DNA from: Streptomyces umbrinus
GTDB taxonomy: Bacteria > Actinomycetota > Actinomycetes > Streptomycetales > Streptomycetaceae
DNA length: 64,000 bases
Reading direction: 5' to 3'
Assembly (NCBI RefSeq): GCF_030817415.1
Contig: NZ_JAUSZI010000002.1
Span: 5,952,001-6,016,000, forward strand
Positions within the stretch are counted from its first letter, which is position 1; each line of letters opens with the position of its first letter. Both the position numbers and the translations under genes were made by a program. Under the pieces are notes generated by a model. It was not told where the DNA came from and made no database searches. It saw nothing but the letters and a program-made list of their open reading frames with translations. This document shows, one piece after another, positions 36,632-45,379 of the stretch.

Positions 36632-38017
36632 CTAACGGATCCCGCGCCACCCCTCAGGATCCACACCACCCGGCACGGAAGCCCCCTCCTCGTACGGCTG
36701 CCGCGTGAACACGAACGACCCGAGGTCCAGGTGGTCCATCGCTCCGTCGGGGCTCTGTACGGCCCTCAGCGCCTCGCCCGCGTAGTAGCCGTCGAGTCCC
36801 GTCCAGGTCCCGTCTCCGTTGGCCCGGAAACGCGAACGCCTGCCGTTGCCGGACAGTGGCCCGAGCGAGACACCCCCATCGGCCGTGAGGCGCAGCGCGA
36901 AGGCGTGTGTTCCCCAATACCAGGGTCCCGCCAACTCCAGTACGGAACAGTCGACCTCGGGCAGCGGCCGCCACGGCTCGGGGATCCGGGGCTCAGCCTC
37001 GGCGACGATGCGTACGAGATCGGCGGCGACCGTGAACACCGGCGGGCCTGAGGTGCAGTTGGCGAGCACGACGGCGGCCAGGTCGTCCTCGACGCTGATC
37101 ATGAGACCGGCGAGAAAGCCGGGCAGAGAACCGGAGTGCCCCGCGAGCATCCGGCCGTCCCGGTACTGGACCTGCATACCGAGGCCGTACGCGGTGCCGG
37201 CCGCCACCTCTTCGGCTTCGGCGGGCGCGGCGGGCGTACGCATCTCCCGTACGGACGCCTCACTCAGCACCCGGTCGTCGCCCTTGGCCAGGAAGGCCGC
37301 GAAGCGAGCCAAGTCACCAGTGGTCGACCAGAGTTGGCCCGCCGGTGCCATCCTGCCCAGGTCCTCGACCGGCTCCGGCAGCATCACGTCCGCCCAGGGG
37401 TGCACGGCCCAGCCGCCCGCGTGCGGTGCTTCAGGCTCCGCACCCGTGCGGCGCAGCCCCAGCGGTTCGAGCACCTCGTTCCGTAGGGCCTCCTCCCACG
37501 GGACGCCCCTCAGCTCCTCGACCAGCGCGCCCAGCAACGTATAGCCGGGGTTCGAGTAGTGGAACCGTCGTCCGACGGGATGCCGGTGCGGCTGTTCGCC
37601 CAGCACGTCGGCGAGCTCGGGACGCAGTGATCCGGGGGTGCGCTCCCACCAGGGGGCGGGCGATTCGGCTGCCAATCCGCTTGTGTGCGCGAGGAGTTCG
37701 GCGATCGTCGCCTCCCCCGCGCCGGTGCCGGGAAGGTGCTTCTCCAGCGGATCACTCAGGTCCAGGACGCCTTCGTCGCGCAGCCGCAGCACCAGGACGG
37801 CGGTGAACGTCTTGGTGATCGAACCGATCCTGTACTGCACGTTCTCGTCCGGCCCATGCCCGTCCACCGAGGTGCGGGAACCGTGCCACACCGTCTCTCC
37901 ACCCCTGACGACCGCCGCCACCAGCGACGGCGCCCGCCCTTCGGCCTGAGCGGTGGCGATTCGGTGCAGCAGGGCCCGGCGCGTGGCGGGAAGCAGTTCT
38001 TCCACAGGTGTCGTCAT
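36632..38017 (-). CDS. Beta-lactamase-like serine hydrolase
   Basis: The 461-residue protein has a beta-lactamase/DD-peptidase (class C-like, PF00144) domain. The catalytic SxxK is in RIGSITKTFTAV, the YxN motif is in HYSNPGYTLL, and the third motif is HSG in LAGHSGSLPGFL. A C-terminal domain of about 100 residues follows. Such proteins include esterases, DD-peptidases and peptide hydrolases; no signal peptide is visible. I chose ATG 38017, since upstream sequence is non-homologous. It lies downstream of the methyltransferase gene on the same strand. Confidence 0.87.
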   Translation of the reverse strand: MTTPVEELLPATRRALLHRIATAQAEGRAPSLVAAVVRGGETVWHGSRTSVDGHGPDENVQYRIGSITKTFTAVLVLRLRDEGVLDLSDPLEKHLPGTGAGEATIAELLAHTSGLAAESPAPWWERTPGSLRPELADVLGEQPHRHPVGRRFHYSNPGYTLLGALVEELRGVPWEEALRNEVLEPLGLRRTGAEPEAPHAGGWAVHPWADVMLPEPVEDLGRMAPAGQLWSTTGDLARFAAFLAKGDDRVLSEASVREMRTPAAPAEAEEVAAGTAYGLGMQVQYRDGRMLAGHSGSLPGFLAGLMISVEDDLAAVVLANCTSGPPVFTVAADLVRIVAEAEPRIPEPWRPLPEVDCSVLELAGPWYWGTHAFALRLTADGGVSLGPLSGNGRRSRFRANGDGTWTGLDGYYAGEALRAVQSPDGAMDHLDLGSFVFTRQPYEEGASVPGGVDPEGWRGIR

Positions 38018-38096
38018 GGCCCAAGTCCACCTGCCCCGGCGGCCCGCGTCGAGTGCATTTGTGCCCGCCGCGGGATCTCGCGTCTCACTGATCATT

Positions 38097-38138
38097 GATC
38101 ACGGATCACGGATCACGGATCACGGATCACGGATCACA
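38097..38138. repeat. Heptanucleotide tandem repeat, (GATCACG)x6
   Basis: Five exact GATCACG units and a sixth with one change (GATCACA) lie back to back. The array overlaps the stop codon of the methyltransferase gene and is about 80 bp upstream of the serine hydrolase start. Such simple repeats are rare in Streptomyces and prone to slippage. Confidence 0.9.
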
Positions 38139-38750
38139 ACGAGCGTTGCGCGCGCAGGACGGTGTCGTGGGTGTGGTGGGTGCCGGCGGGTGCGGGAGCT
38201 GTCCGTGGGCGGGTTTCGTTGATCAGGACGGTCCAGTCGTGGTCGAGGAGCTTGGCGATGTCGTCCGGCTGGTAGTAGTCGCCGGGGTCGAAGCCCTGCT
38301 CCGGGCGCGGGGACAGGTCGGCAAGGTCGTGGCTGGCGAAGAGCAGGATGCCGCCGGGTGCGACGGCGTTCAGCAGGCCGCGCAGAGCGGTGTGATCCGG
38401 CTGGATTGAGAGCGGGAAGTACTGGACGGACACCAGGTCGAACGCGTCGCCGGGGGTGGCGTGATGTTCAGGTCCGCCCGTGTCCAGGCCACACGGCCCT
38501 CGACGTCCGCGGCAGCGGTGGCCGCACGCTGCAGGGCGGTCACCGAGATGTCGACCGCGGTGACCTGCCAGCCGCGCCGGGCCAGCCAGAAGGCGTCGGC
38601 GCCTTCACCGCATCCGACGTCGAGCGCCTGCCCCGGCGGCAGGTCGGTGACCTCGGTGACGAGCACTCCGTTGGGGTCGCCGCTGAAGACCTGGTCGCGG
38701 CTGCGGTACATCTCGTCCCAGAACTGTGCGTCCATCGCCTGCGCGTTCAT
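38134..38750 (-). CDS. SAM-dependent methyltransferase, class I (frameshifted)
   Basis: A class I methyltransferase with the SAM motif QALDVGCGEGADAFWLARRG and the acidic residue in QVTAVDISVTALQRA. It resembles the TehB/tellurite or thiopurine methyltransferase group. The frame breaks at the GGGGG run 38452-38456; one more G there restores NITPPPPGDAFDLVSVQYFP and 205 residues. ATG 38750 has GAGG about eight bases upstream. It is divergent from the XRE-cupin gene. Its end overlaps a heptamer repeat. It may be a sequencing error rather than a pseudogene. Confidence 0.8.
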
Positions 38751-38844
38751 TGTCCGTGCCTCGCTCAGTGGGTCAGGTGCCGTGGCGTCGGTCGCCCATG
38801 GCCTGCCATAAACCTGTCCCCGTCCATGACGAACCGACAAAGTT

Positions 38845-38863
38845 CTTTGCGAGAACTGCAAAG
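38845..38863. promoter_or_regulatory. Candidate operator of the XRE-cupin regulator
   Basis: CTTTGC (38845-38850), 7-bp spacer, GCAAAG (38858-38863), in the divergent promoter region between the methyltransferase and XRE-cupin genes. It ends 20 bp before the regulator ATG, a typical autoregulatory site. Inference. Confidence 0.5.
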
Positions 38864-38882
38864 CGGTGGGCACAGTGATCGC

Positions 38883-39467
38883 ATGAACGACGAGTTCGAC
38901 ACCGTGCTGGCCGCGGTCGGGCCACGGCTGCGCGAGTTGCGGCGCCGCAGCGGGGCCACCCTGACCGCCCTGTCGGAGACCACCGGCATTCCGGTCAGCA
39001 CCCTGTCCCGGCTGGAGTCCGGACACCGCAAGCCGGGCCTGGAACTGATGTTGCCCCTGGCCAAGACGTATCGGATGCCGCTCGACGAACTCGTCGGCTC
39101 CCCTCCCGGCCTCGACCCCCGGGTGTACCCGCAGCCGTTCACCCGGAACGGCATGACCGTCATCCCGCTGACCCGGAAACCCGGCGGGCTGCAAGCCTTC
39201 AAGCAGATCCTCCCGGCCGGCCCCACCGACCGTGAACCGGATCTCCGCTCACACGAGGGATACCACTGGCTGTACGTCCTGAACGGACGACTGCGCCTCG
39301 TGCTCGCCGACCAGGACCTTGTCCTCACCACGGGCGAGGTCGCCGAATTCGACACCCACCTCCCGCACTGGTTCGGCAACGCCGACGAGCGGCCGGTGGA
39401 GTTCCTGAGCATCCTCGGTCCCCAGGGCGAACGCTTCCACATCAGGGCCCGCTACCGACGCGGCTGA
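38883..39467 (+). CDS. XRE-family regulator with C-terminal cupin domain
   Basis: The 194-residue protein has an N-terminal XRE/Cro HTH (LRELRRRSGATLTALSETTG, IPVSTLSRLESGHRKPGLEL) and a C-terminal cupin_2 domain (HEGYHWLYVLNGRLRLVLAD; EVAEFDTHLPHWFGNADERP). Such HTH-cupin proteins usually bind a small molecule in the cupin barrel. No ligand can be named. ATG 38883 has no clear ribosome binding site and may be leaderless. It is divergent from the methyltransferase gene, its likely target. Confidence 0.9.
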   Translation: MNDEFDTVLAAVGPRLRELRRRSGATLTALSETTGIPVSTLSRLESGHRKPGLELMLPLAKTYRMPLDELVGSPPGLDPRVYPQPFTRNGMTVIPLTRKPGGLQAFKQILPAGPTDREPDLRSHEGYHWLYVLNGRLRLVLADQDLVLTTGEVAEFDTHLPHWFGNADERPVEFLSILGPQGERFHIRARYRRG

Positions 39468-39769
39468 CCGCCGCGCTCTCCTCAGCTGTCCGGACGGACG
39501 TGTAGGGTCTCGCCGCTCGTGACGTGTCGATCCTGCGTGACCTGGGCGTTCTTGGCTGTCTCACGGCCTTGTCAGCCATGATCAGTCTCAAATCCGTGGT
39601 ATTTCCTCGCGAGGGCGGGGTCGAGATCAGGCGGCTTGTCCGAGTCGGCCGAGTACACCACGCTGAGCCCCGAGCACGAGGACTACCGGCGAGCCCAGAT
39701 CGCGCACCGATGAGTTTCCCGCGCCGCGCTGGTCCATACGCCGGACACCCACGAACGGAAGGCTGAGCC
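39468..39769. other. Gap with a possible gene remnant
   Basis: About 300 bp with no full gene. One frame ends AEYTTLSPEHEDYRRAQIAH at a TGA (39711-39713) and looks protein-like, so it could be the 3' remnant of a lost gene. I cannot name a family, and no start or upstream continuation fits. Confidence 0.3.
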
Positions 39770-40333
39770 ATGCGGAAACTGATCTACGCCATGAACCTGT
39801 CCCTGGACGGCTACATCGCCGCGCCCGGCGACGACATCGGCTGGGGCGTGCAGAGCGACGAGCTGTTCCAGTTCTGGTCCGACCAGTTGCAGGCGACCGA
39901 CCTGTCGCTGTACGGGCGCAAGCTGTGGCAGACGATGAGCTCCCACTGGCCGACCGGCGACCAGCAGCCGGGCGCCACCCCGGCGGAGATCGAGTTCGCG
40001 CACCGCTGGCGGGACATGTCGAAGGTGGTGTTCTCCTCGACGATCGACAAGGTCGACTGGAACACCCGCCTGGTCACCGGCGACGCGGTCGCCGAGATCA
40101 CCCGGCTCAAGGCCGAGGACGGCGGCCCGATGGCCATCGGCGGCGCGACGCTCGCCGGGGCGGCCATGCGGGCCGGGCTGATCGACGAGTACATGCTGGC
40201 CACCGCGCCGGTCCTGGTGGGCGGCGGCACGCCGTTCTTCACCGCGCTGGACAACTGGGTGAACCTGAACCTGGTGGAGACGCGGACGTTTCCCGGCGGC
40301 GTGATCCTGACCAGGTACGAGACGAGGCGCTGA
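39770..40333 (+). CDS. RibD C-terminal-domain (dihydrofolate-reductase-like) protein
   Basis: The 187-residue protein is a single RibD_C/DHFR-fold domain: MRKLIYAMNLSLDGYIAAPG at the start, DLSLYGRKLWQTMSSHWPTG in the middle, AIGGATLAGAAMRAGLIDEY, and APVLVGGGTPFFTAL near the end. These proteins are commonly labelled dihydrofolate reductase family but are generally not folate enzymes, and their substrate is unknown. ATG 39770 has GGAAGG 12 bases upstream. It is convergent with dnaB. Confidence 0.9.
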   Translation: MRKLIYAMNLSLDGYIAAPGDDIGWGVQSDELFQFWSDQLQATDLSLYGRKLWQTMSSHWPTGDQQPGATPAEIEFAHRWRDMSKVVFSSTIDKVDWNTRLVTGDAVAEITRLKAEDGGPMAIGGATLAGAAMRAGLIDEYMLATAPVLVGGGTPFFTALDNWVNLNLVETRTFPGGVILTRYETRR

Positions 40334-40439
40334 GCAGCAGCACCCACGCGCTGGTCACACGGTGATGTCGTATGCGACATCGGTACGACACGGCCCGTGA
40401 GATTACGACATCAGCCGCGAGCCCCTCCAACAACGGTGA

Positions 40440-41915
40440 TCAGGTCTGTGCCATGTCCACGAAGCGGGAGTAGTGGCCCTGGAAGGCGACCGTGATCGTG
40501 GCCGTCGGGCCGTTGCGGTGCTTGCCCACGATGATGTCCGCCTCGCCGGCGCGCGGCGACTCCTTCTCGTACGCGTCCTCGCGGTGCAGCAGGATCACCA
40601 TGTCCGCGTCCTGCTCGATCGACCCGGATTCGCGCAGGTCGGAGACCATGGGCTTCTTGTCCGTGCGCTGCTCGGGACCACGGTTCAGCTGTGACAGCGC
40701 GATCACCGGCAGCTCAAGCTCCTTGGCGAGCAGCTTGAGGTTTCGCGACATGTCGGAGACCTCCTGCTGTCGGCTCTCGGACCGCTTGCCGCCCGACTGC
40801 ATCAGCTGCAGATAGTCGATGACCACAAGCTTCAGATCGGCACGCTGCTTGAGGCGACGGCACTTGGCGCGGATCTCCATCATCGACAGGTTCGGAGAGT
40901 CGTCGATGTAGAGGGGAGCGGCCGAGACGTCCGGCATCCGGCGCGCGAGCCGGGTCCAGTCCTCGTCGGTCATCGTCCCGGAACGCATGTGGTGCAGGGC
41001 CACCCGCGCCTCGGCGGACAGCAGACGCATCGCGATCTCGTTGCGGCCCATTTCGAGCGAGAAGATCACACTCGGCATGTTGTGCTTGATCGAGCAGGCC
41101 CGTGCGAAGTCCAGCGCCAGCGTCGACTTACCCATGGCAGGACGGGCGGCAATGATGATCATCTGACCCGGGTGCAGACCGTTGGTGAGCTGGTCGAGGT
41201 CGGTGAAGCCCGTCGGCACACCGGTCATCTCCCCCGACCGCGAACCGATCGCCTCGATCTCGTCGAGCGCGCCCTCCATGATGTCGCCGAGCGGCAGATA
41301 GTCCTCGGTGGTGCGCTGCTCGGTGACCGCGTAGATCTCGGCCTGGGCGCTGTTGACGATCTCGTCCACGTCACCGTCGGCCGCGTACCCCATCTGCGTG
41401 ATGCGTGTACCGGCCTCGACCAGGCGGCGCAGCACGGCCCGCTCATGGACGATCTCCGCGTAGTACTCGGCGTTCGCCGCCGTCGGGACCGTCTGGACCA
41501 GGGTGTGCAGATATGAGGCGCCGCCGACCTTGGTGATCTCGCCGCGCTTGGTGAGCTCGGCGGCGACCGTGATCGGGTCGGCCGGCTCGCCCTTCGCGTA
41601 GAGGTCGAGGATCGAGCCGTAGATGGTCTCGTGCGCCGGACGGTAGAAGTCGTGGCCCTTGAGCACTTCGACGACGTCGGCGATGGCGTCCTTCGAGAGC
41701 AGCATGCCGCCGAGAACGGACTGTTCGGCGTCCAGATCCTGCGGCGGCACTCGCTCGAATGCCGAACCTCCGCCGTCCCAGGCTCCGTTGTCCGGACCGC
41801 GGTCGTGCTGGTCGTCTCTGCCCCGGCCACCGTCGCGGCGCTGGCGGGAGGCGGGCAGACGATCACTGGGACCGCTGTCGGCCCACGGATCGTCCAAGGG
41901 CTCGGAAATACTCAC
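40440..41915 (-). CDS. dnaB: Replicative DNA helicase DnaB
   Basis: DnaB is the hexameric 5'-3' helicase at the replication fork. The 491-residue protein has an acidic, Arg-rich N-terminal extension, then the DnaB N-domain (PPQDLDAEQSVLGGMLLSKD). The RecA-like ATPase domain has Walker A AARPAMGKSTLALD and Walker B LVVIDYLQLM, and later RESGSIEQDADMV. Length equals S. coelicolor DnaB. The GTG at 41915 has GGAGGAGG about eight bases upstream. The upstream gap carries DnaA boxes, so replication initiator protein may regulate it. Confidence 0.97.
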   Translation of the reverse strand: MSISEPLDDPWADSGPSDRLPASRQRRDGGRGRDDQHDRGPDNGAWDGGGSAFERVPPQDLDAEQSVLGGMLLSKDAIADVVEVLKGHDFYRPAHETIYGSILDLYAKGEPADPITVAAELTKRGEITKVGGASYLHTLVQTVPTAANAEYYAEIVHERAVLRRLVEAGTRITQMGYAADGDVDEIVNSAQAEIYAVTEQRTTEDYLPLGDIMEGALDEIEAIGSRSGEMTGVPTGFTDLDQLTNGLHPGQMIIIAARPAMGKSTLALDFARACSIKHNMPSVIFSLEMGRNEIAMRLLSAEARVALHHMRSGTMTDEDWTRLARRMPDVSAAPLYIDDSPNLSMMEIRAKCRRLKQRADLKLVVIDYLQLMQSGGKRSESRQQEVSDMSRNLKLLAKELELPVIALSQLNRGPEQRTDKKPMVSDLRESGSIEQDADMVILLHREDAYEKESPRAGEADIIVGKHRNGPTATITVAFQGHYSRFVDMAQT

Positions 41916-42368
41916 CGGGCCACCTCCTCCCGTCCGCCGAGCGGACCTCGCCGTGCCCCTCATTCCTACGGCACGACACTGACAAATGAGATGCCCAACT
42001 CCGGTTCTGACGCGTCGGTTTTGTGAGGTTTCCGAGGACGGAGAAGCGAGCGGGTGCCGCACCACGGTAGGCCCGCGGGCACCGTCAGCCAATCTGGTTA
42101 TCCACAGGCCATGTGGACGACGGCCCCGATGCTGTGGAGAACCTGGCAAAACCTGTGCACGACCCGGTGGACAGGCCTGTGAACAAGCACTCAGCATCAT
42201 TTCCGCACCCAGCCTGACCTGCGAATATCCCATCCACTGGCTGTGCAGAAGAAAAACTTTCCCGGTCGGATCAAGATCGACGCGAATGGCACCGGGCAGC
42301 GCGTCCCACGCGATCGACGGTAAGGGTCATTAAACACTTGCATCTCTTACCTGTGGAAGATTAGATTG
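41916..42368. other. Divergent dnaB / MATE promoter region with DnaA boxes
   Basis: About 450 bp with no gene. It should contain both divergent promoters. DnaA-box matches lie in the right half (see the separate entry). I see no other clear signal. Confidence 0.6.
42098..42360. promoter_or_regulatory. DnaA-box cluster between dnaB and the MATE gene
   Basis: Matches to the Streptomyces consensus (T/C)(T/C)(G/A/C)TCCACA: TTATCCACA at 42098-42106 (plus), and on the minus strand TCGTCCACA at 42112-42120 and TTCTCCACA at 42133-42141. Weaker one-mismatch copies are TTGTTCACA at 42178-42186 and TCTTCCACA at 42352-42360. From memory a cluster named H24 exists near dnaB in S. coelicolor; identity is inference. 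Confidence 0.65.
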
Positions 42369-43712
42369 ATGCGCATGACACAGGCTCCCGCGGCACCCAA
42401 GGCCGCCCGGCGACGGCACGATCGAGAGATTGTCGCGCTGGCCGTTCCGGCCTTCGGCGCACTCATAGCCGAGCCTCTCTTCCTCATGGTCGACACCGCG
42501 ATCGTCGGCCATCTCGGCACCGCGCAACTCGCCGGTCTCGGCATCGCCTCGGCTCTCCTCGTCACAGCCGTGAGCATCTTCGTCTTCCTCGCGTACGCCA
42601 CCACGGCCGCCGTCGCCCGACGGGTAGGGGCGGGCGACCTCCAAGCCGCGATCCGCCAGGGCATGGACGGCATCTGGCTGGCCCTGCTGCTCGGCGCCGC
42701 CGTCATCGCCGTCGTCCTGCCCACCGCGCCCGCCCTGGTGGAACTCTTCGGCGCTTCTGACACCGCCGCCCCCTACGCCACGACCTATCTGCGCATCTCG
42801 GCCCTCGGCATCCCCGCGATGCTCGTCGTCCTCGCCGCCACCGGTGTCCTCCGTGGCCTACAGGACACAAAGACACCCCTCTACGTCGCCATCGGGGGCT
42901 TCGTCGCCAACGGTGCCCTCAACGCGGGCCTCGTCTACGGCGCGGACCTCGGTATAGCCGGCTCCGCGTGGGGAACCGTCATCGCCCAGTACGGCATGGC
43001 CGCTGTGTACCTCGTCGTGGTGGTCCGCGGAGCACGGAAGCACGGGGCATCCCTACGCCCCGACGCCGCCGGGATACGTGCCTGCGCCCAGGCCGGCGCA
43101 CCGCTGCTGGTCCGCACTCTCTCGCTGCGCGCGATCCTGATGATCGCCACTGCGGTCGCTGCCCGGCTCGGAGACGCCGATGTCGCCGCGCACCAGATCA
43201 TCCTGTCGCTGTGGAGCCTGCTCGCCTTCGCCCTCGACGCCATCGCCATCGCGGGTCAGGCCATCATCGGCCGCTATCTCGGTGCGGGAGATGCCCAGGG
43301 AGCCCGCGAGGCCTGCCGCCGCATGGTGGAGTGGGGCATCGCCGTCGGCGTTGTGCTCGGCGGGCTGGTGATCGTCAGCCGGCCGCTGTTCCTGCCACTG
43401 TTCACCAGCGACTCGGTCGTCCACGACACCGCGCTGCCCGCCCTGCTCATGGTGGCGCTCTCGCAGCCGATCTGCGGGATCGTCTTCGTCCTGGACGGCG
43501 TACTGATGGGAGCGGGGGACGGCCCGTATCTCGCATGGGCCATGATCCTCACCCTGGCGGTCTTCGCTCCGGTGGCACTGCTCGTCCCCGTTTTCGGCGG
43601 CGGGCTGACCGCGGTCTGGGGAGCGATGACCCTCATGATGACCGTACGGATGCTGACCCTGTGGCTGCGCACCCGCTCGGGTCGCTGGATCGTCACAGGC
43701 GCCACGCGCTGA
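42369..43712 (+). CDS. MATE-family efflux transporter
   Basis: The 447-residue protein has about twelve helices in two MATE repeats. Repeat 1 opens REIVALAVPAFGALIAEPLF followed by MVDTAIVGHLGTAQLAGLGI, the typical MATE start. Repeat 2 begins near ACAQAGAPLLVRTLSLRAIL. MATE proteins export cationic drugs or metabolites in exchange for Na+ or H+. The substrate is unknown. ATG 42369 has GGAAG about 10 bases upstream. It is divergent from dnaB and convergent with rplI, with two parS sites and a terminator in that gap. Confidence 0.93.
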   Translation: MRMTQAPAAPKAARRRHDREIVALAVPAFGALIAEPLFLMVDTAIVGHLGTAQLAGLGIASALLVTAVSIFVFLAYATTAAVARRVGAGDLQAAIRQGMDGIWLALLLGAAVIAVVLPTAPALVELFGASDTAAPYATTYLRISALGIPAMLVVLAATGVLRGLQDTKTPLYVAIGGFVANGALNAGLVYGADLGIAGSAWGTVIAQYGMAAVYLVVVVRGARKHGASLRPDAAGIRACAQAGAPLLVRTLSLRAILMIATAVAARLGDADVAAHQIILSLWSLLAFALDAIAIAGQAIIGRYLGAGDAQGAREACRRMVEWGIAVGVVLGGLVIVSRPLFLPLFTSDSVVHDTALPALLMVALSQPICGIVFVLDGVLMGAGDGPYLAWAMILTLAVFAPVALLVPVFGGGLTAVWGAMTLMMTVRMLTLWLRTRSGRWIVTGATR

Positions 43713-43754
43713 GCAAACCCGCTCCGGCGTCACGGAGGCCCGTGAGGTCGCTCG

Positions 43755-43768
43755 GTTTCACGTGAAAC
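43755..43768. promoter_or_regulatory. parS: parS site (ParB-binding), perfect core
   Basis: Perfect GTTTCACGTGAAAC in the gap between the MATE gene and rplI. A second copy follows 40 bp later. Confidence 0.9.
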
Positions 43769-43808
43769 AACGAGCATTCCGCACCGTTCCCCGACGACGA
43801 TTCGCTTT

Positions 43809-43822
43809 GTTTCACGTGAAAC
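43809..43822. promoter_or_regulatory. parS: parS site (ParB-binding), perfect core
   Basis: Perfect GTTTCACGTGAAAC in the gap between the MATE gene and rplI, paired with the copy at 43755. Confidence 0.9.
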
Positions 43823-43878
43823 ACCCATTGGCTGAGAGTCCCACGGAAGGCGCTCCTTCCCGGGGGCCCGGGCAAACT

Positions 43879-43911
43879 GTGAGGGCCGCACCCTTGGGGT
43901 GCGGCCCTCAC
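43879..43911 (-). terminator. Terminator of the rpsF-ssb-rpsR-rplI operon
   Basis: Perfect 15-bp stem: GTGAGGGCCGCACCC (43879-43893), loop TTG, complement at 43897-43911. It lies 20 bp beyond the rplI stop codon. On the other strand it could also stop MATE transcription. Confidence 0.85.
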
Positions 43912-43931
43912 AGGTACTGCTAGCGCACCGC

Positions 43932-44378
43932 TTACGCGGCGACGACCTCGATGTTGACCTTGGCGGCAACCTCGGGGTGCAGACGCACGGACGTCTCGTG
44001 AGCGCCCAGCGTCTTGATCGGCGAGCCCAGCTCGATGCGGCGCTTGTCGACGTCGGGGCCACCGGAAGCCTTGATCGCCGAGGCGACGTCAGCCGGGGTG
44101 ACGGAACCGAAGAGACGACCGGCGTCGCCGGAGCGGACGGCCAGACGGACCTTCACACCTTCGAGGCGGGCCTTGATCTCGTTGGCCTGCTCGATGGTCT
44201 GGATCTCGTGGATCTTGCGAGCGCGACGAATCTGCTCGACGTCCTTCTCGCCACCCTTGGTCCAGCGGATCGCAAAGTTCCGCGGGATCAGGTAGTTGCG
44301 AGCGTAACCGTCCTTGACGTCGACGACGTCGCCCGCAGCGCCGAGGCCGGAGACCTCGTGGGTGAGGATGATCTTCAT
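43932..44378 (-). CDS. rplI: 50S ribosomal protein bL9
   Basis: bL9 binds the base of the L1 stalk on the large subunit. The 148-residue protein has the L9 N-terminal domain [20 protein letters not shown] and [20 protein letters not shown], then the long linking helix, and the C-terminal domain ([20 protein letters not shown]). Full length. Last gene of the rpsF-ssb-rpsR-rplI operon, a conserved order. ATG 44378. Confidence 0.97.
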   Translation of the reverse strand: MKIILTHEVSGLGAAGDVVDVKDGYARNYLIPRNFAIRWTKGGEKDVEQIRRARKIHEIQTIEQANEIKARLEGVKVRLAVRSGDAGRLFGSVTPADVASAIKASGGPDVDKRRIELGSPIKTLGAHETSVRLHPEVAAKVNIEVVAA

Positions 44379-44396
44379 TAGTCGGTCACCCTTCCC

Positions 44397-44633
44397 TTAT
44401 CGCGCGGTGGAGGTGTAGGGCAGCAGCGCCATCTCACGGCTGTTCTTCACGGCCGTGGCGACGTCACGCTGGTGCTGCGTGCAGTTGCCGGTCACGCGGC
44501 GGGCACGGATCTTGCCGCGGTCGGAAATGAACTTCCGCAGCATGTTCGTGTCCTTGTAGTCCACGTACGTGACCTTGTCCTTGCAGAATGCGCAGACCTT
44601 CTTCTTAGGCTTGCGCACAGGCGGCTTCGCCAT
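44397..44633 (-). CDS. rpsR: 30S ribosomal protein bS18 (zinc-ribbon form)
   Basis: bS18 binds the platform of the small subunit next to bS6. The 78-residue protein contains VCAFCKDK and, later, GNCTQHQ, so the CxxC...CxxH zinc-binding residues of the C+ form are kept. Streptomyces often have a second, zinc-free bS18 elsewhere that is made in zinc limitation. [12 protein letters not shown] and [20 protein letters not shown] are diagnostic. It follows ssb by 57 bp. ATG 44633. Confidence 0.97.
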   Translation of the reverse strand: MAKPPVRKPKKKVCAFCKDKVTYVDYKDTNMLRKFISDRGKIRARRVTGNCTQHQRDVATAVKNSREMALLPYTSTAR

Positions 44634-44690
44634 GTGTGTTTCTCCTGTGTGATCAAGAAGTGTGGGTACGGCCCACCCTCAGCCCGGGGG

Positions 44691-45299
44691 CTAGAAGGGG
44701 GGCTCGTCCGAGTAGCCGCCGCCGGAGCCGCCGGCAGCGCCGCCACCGGAGCTTCCGCCCCAGCCGCCGCCACCGCCGCCCTGCTGGCCGCCGCCTGCAG
44801 GAGCGCTGGTCGCCCAGGGGTCGTCGGCGGGAGCGCCGCTGCCCTGCGGCTGACCGCCGCCGGAGCCTCCGCCCCAGCCACCGCCCTGCTGACCGCCACC
44901 ACTGCCGCCGCTGTAACCGCCCTGGCCGCCTCGACCGGTGGTCTTGGTGACCTTGGCCGTGGCGTTCTTCAGGCTGGCGCCGACTTCCTCGACGTCCAGC
45001 TCGTAGACCGTGCGCTTGACGCCCTCACGGTCTTCGTAGGACCGCTGCTTCAGCCGGCCCTGCACGACGACGCGCATGCCTCGCTGGAGCGACTCGGCGA
45101 CGTTCTCCGCCGCCTGACGCCAGACCGAGCAGGTCAGGAACAGGCTTTCGCCGTCCTTCCACTCATTGGTCTGACGGTCGAAGGTGCGGGGAGTGGACGC
45201 GACACGGAACTTCGCGACCGCCGCACCGGACGGGGTGAAGCGCAGCTCGGGGTCGTCGACAAGATTGCCGACGACCGTGATGACGGTCTCGCCTGCCAT
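44691..45299 (-). CDS. ssb: Single-stranded DNA-binding protein
   Basis: SSB coats single-stranded DNA at forks and repair sites. The 202-residue protein has an OB-fold ([33 protein letters not shown], and [20 protein letters not shown]). A Gly/Gln-rich low-complexity linker of about 80 residues follows. The acidic tip is YSDEPPF, the protein-interaction tail. This is the essential copy encoded with rpsF and rpsR, as in other bacteria. ATG 45299. Confidence 0.97.
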   Translation of the reverse strand: MAGETVITVVGNLVDDPELRFTPSGAAVAKFRVASTPRTFDRQTNEWKDGESLFLTCSVWRQAAENVAESLQRGMRVVVQGRLKQRSYEDREGVKRTVYELDVEEVGASLKNATAKVTKTTGRGGQGGYSGGSGGGQQGGGWGGGSGGGQPQGSGAPADDPWATSAPAGGGQQGGGGGGWGGSSGGGAAGGSGGGYSDEPPF

Positions 45300-45379
45300 G
45301 GGGGAACCTCTCGGCGGGTTTGCTGCTGGCTGCTTTTGGTGCTGCTACTCGTTGTCCGAGATCAGCTGAGCTGGAGAGC

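Noticed and set aside
39468..39769. A possible transposase or other gene between the XRE-cupin and RibD-domain genes
   Set aside because: Only short protein-like ends are visible. There is no terminal inverted repeat and no complete frame, so I did not call an insertion sequence.
42150..42175. More DnaA boxes such as TCGTGCACA near 42154
   Set aside because: They break the conserved TCCACA half and were left out of the count of good boxes.
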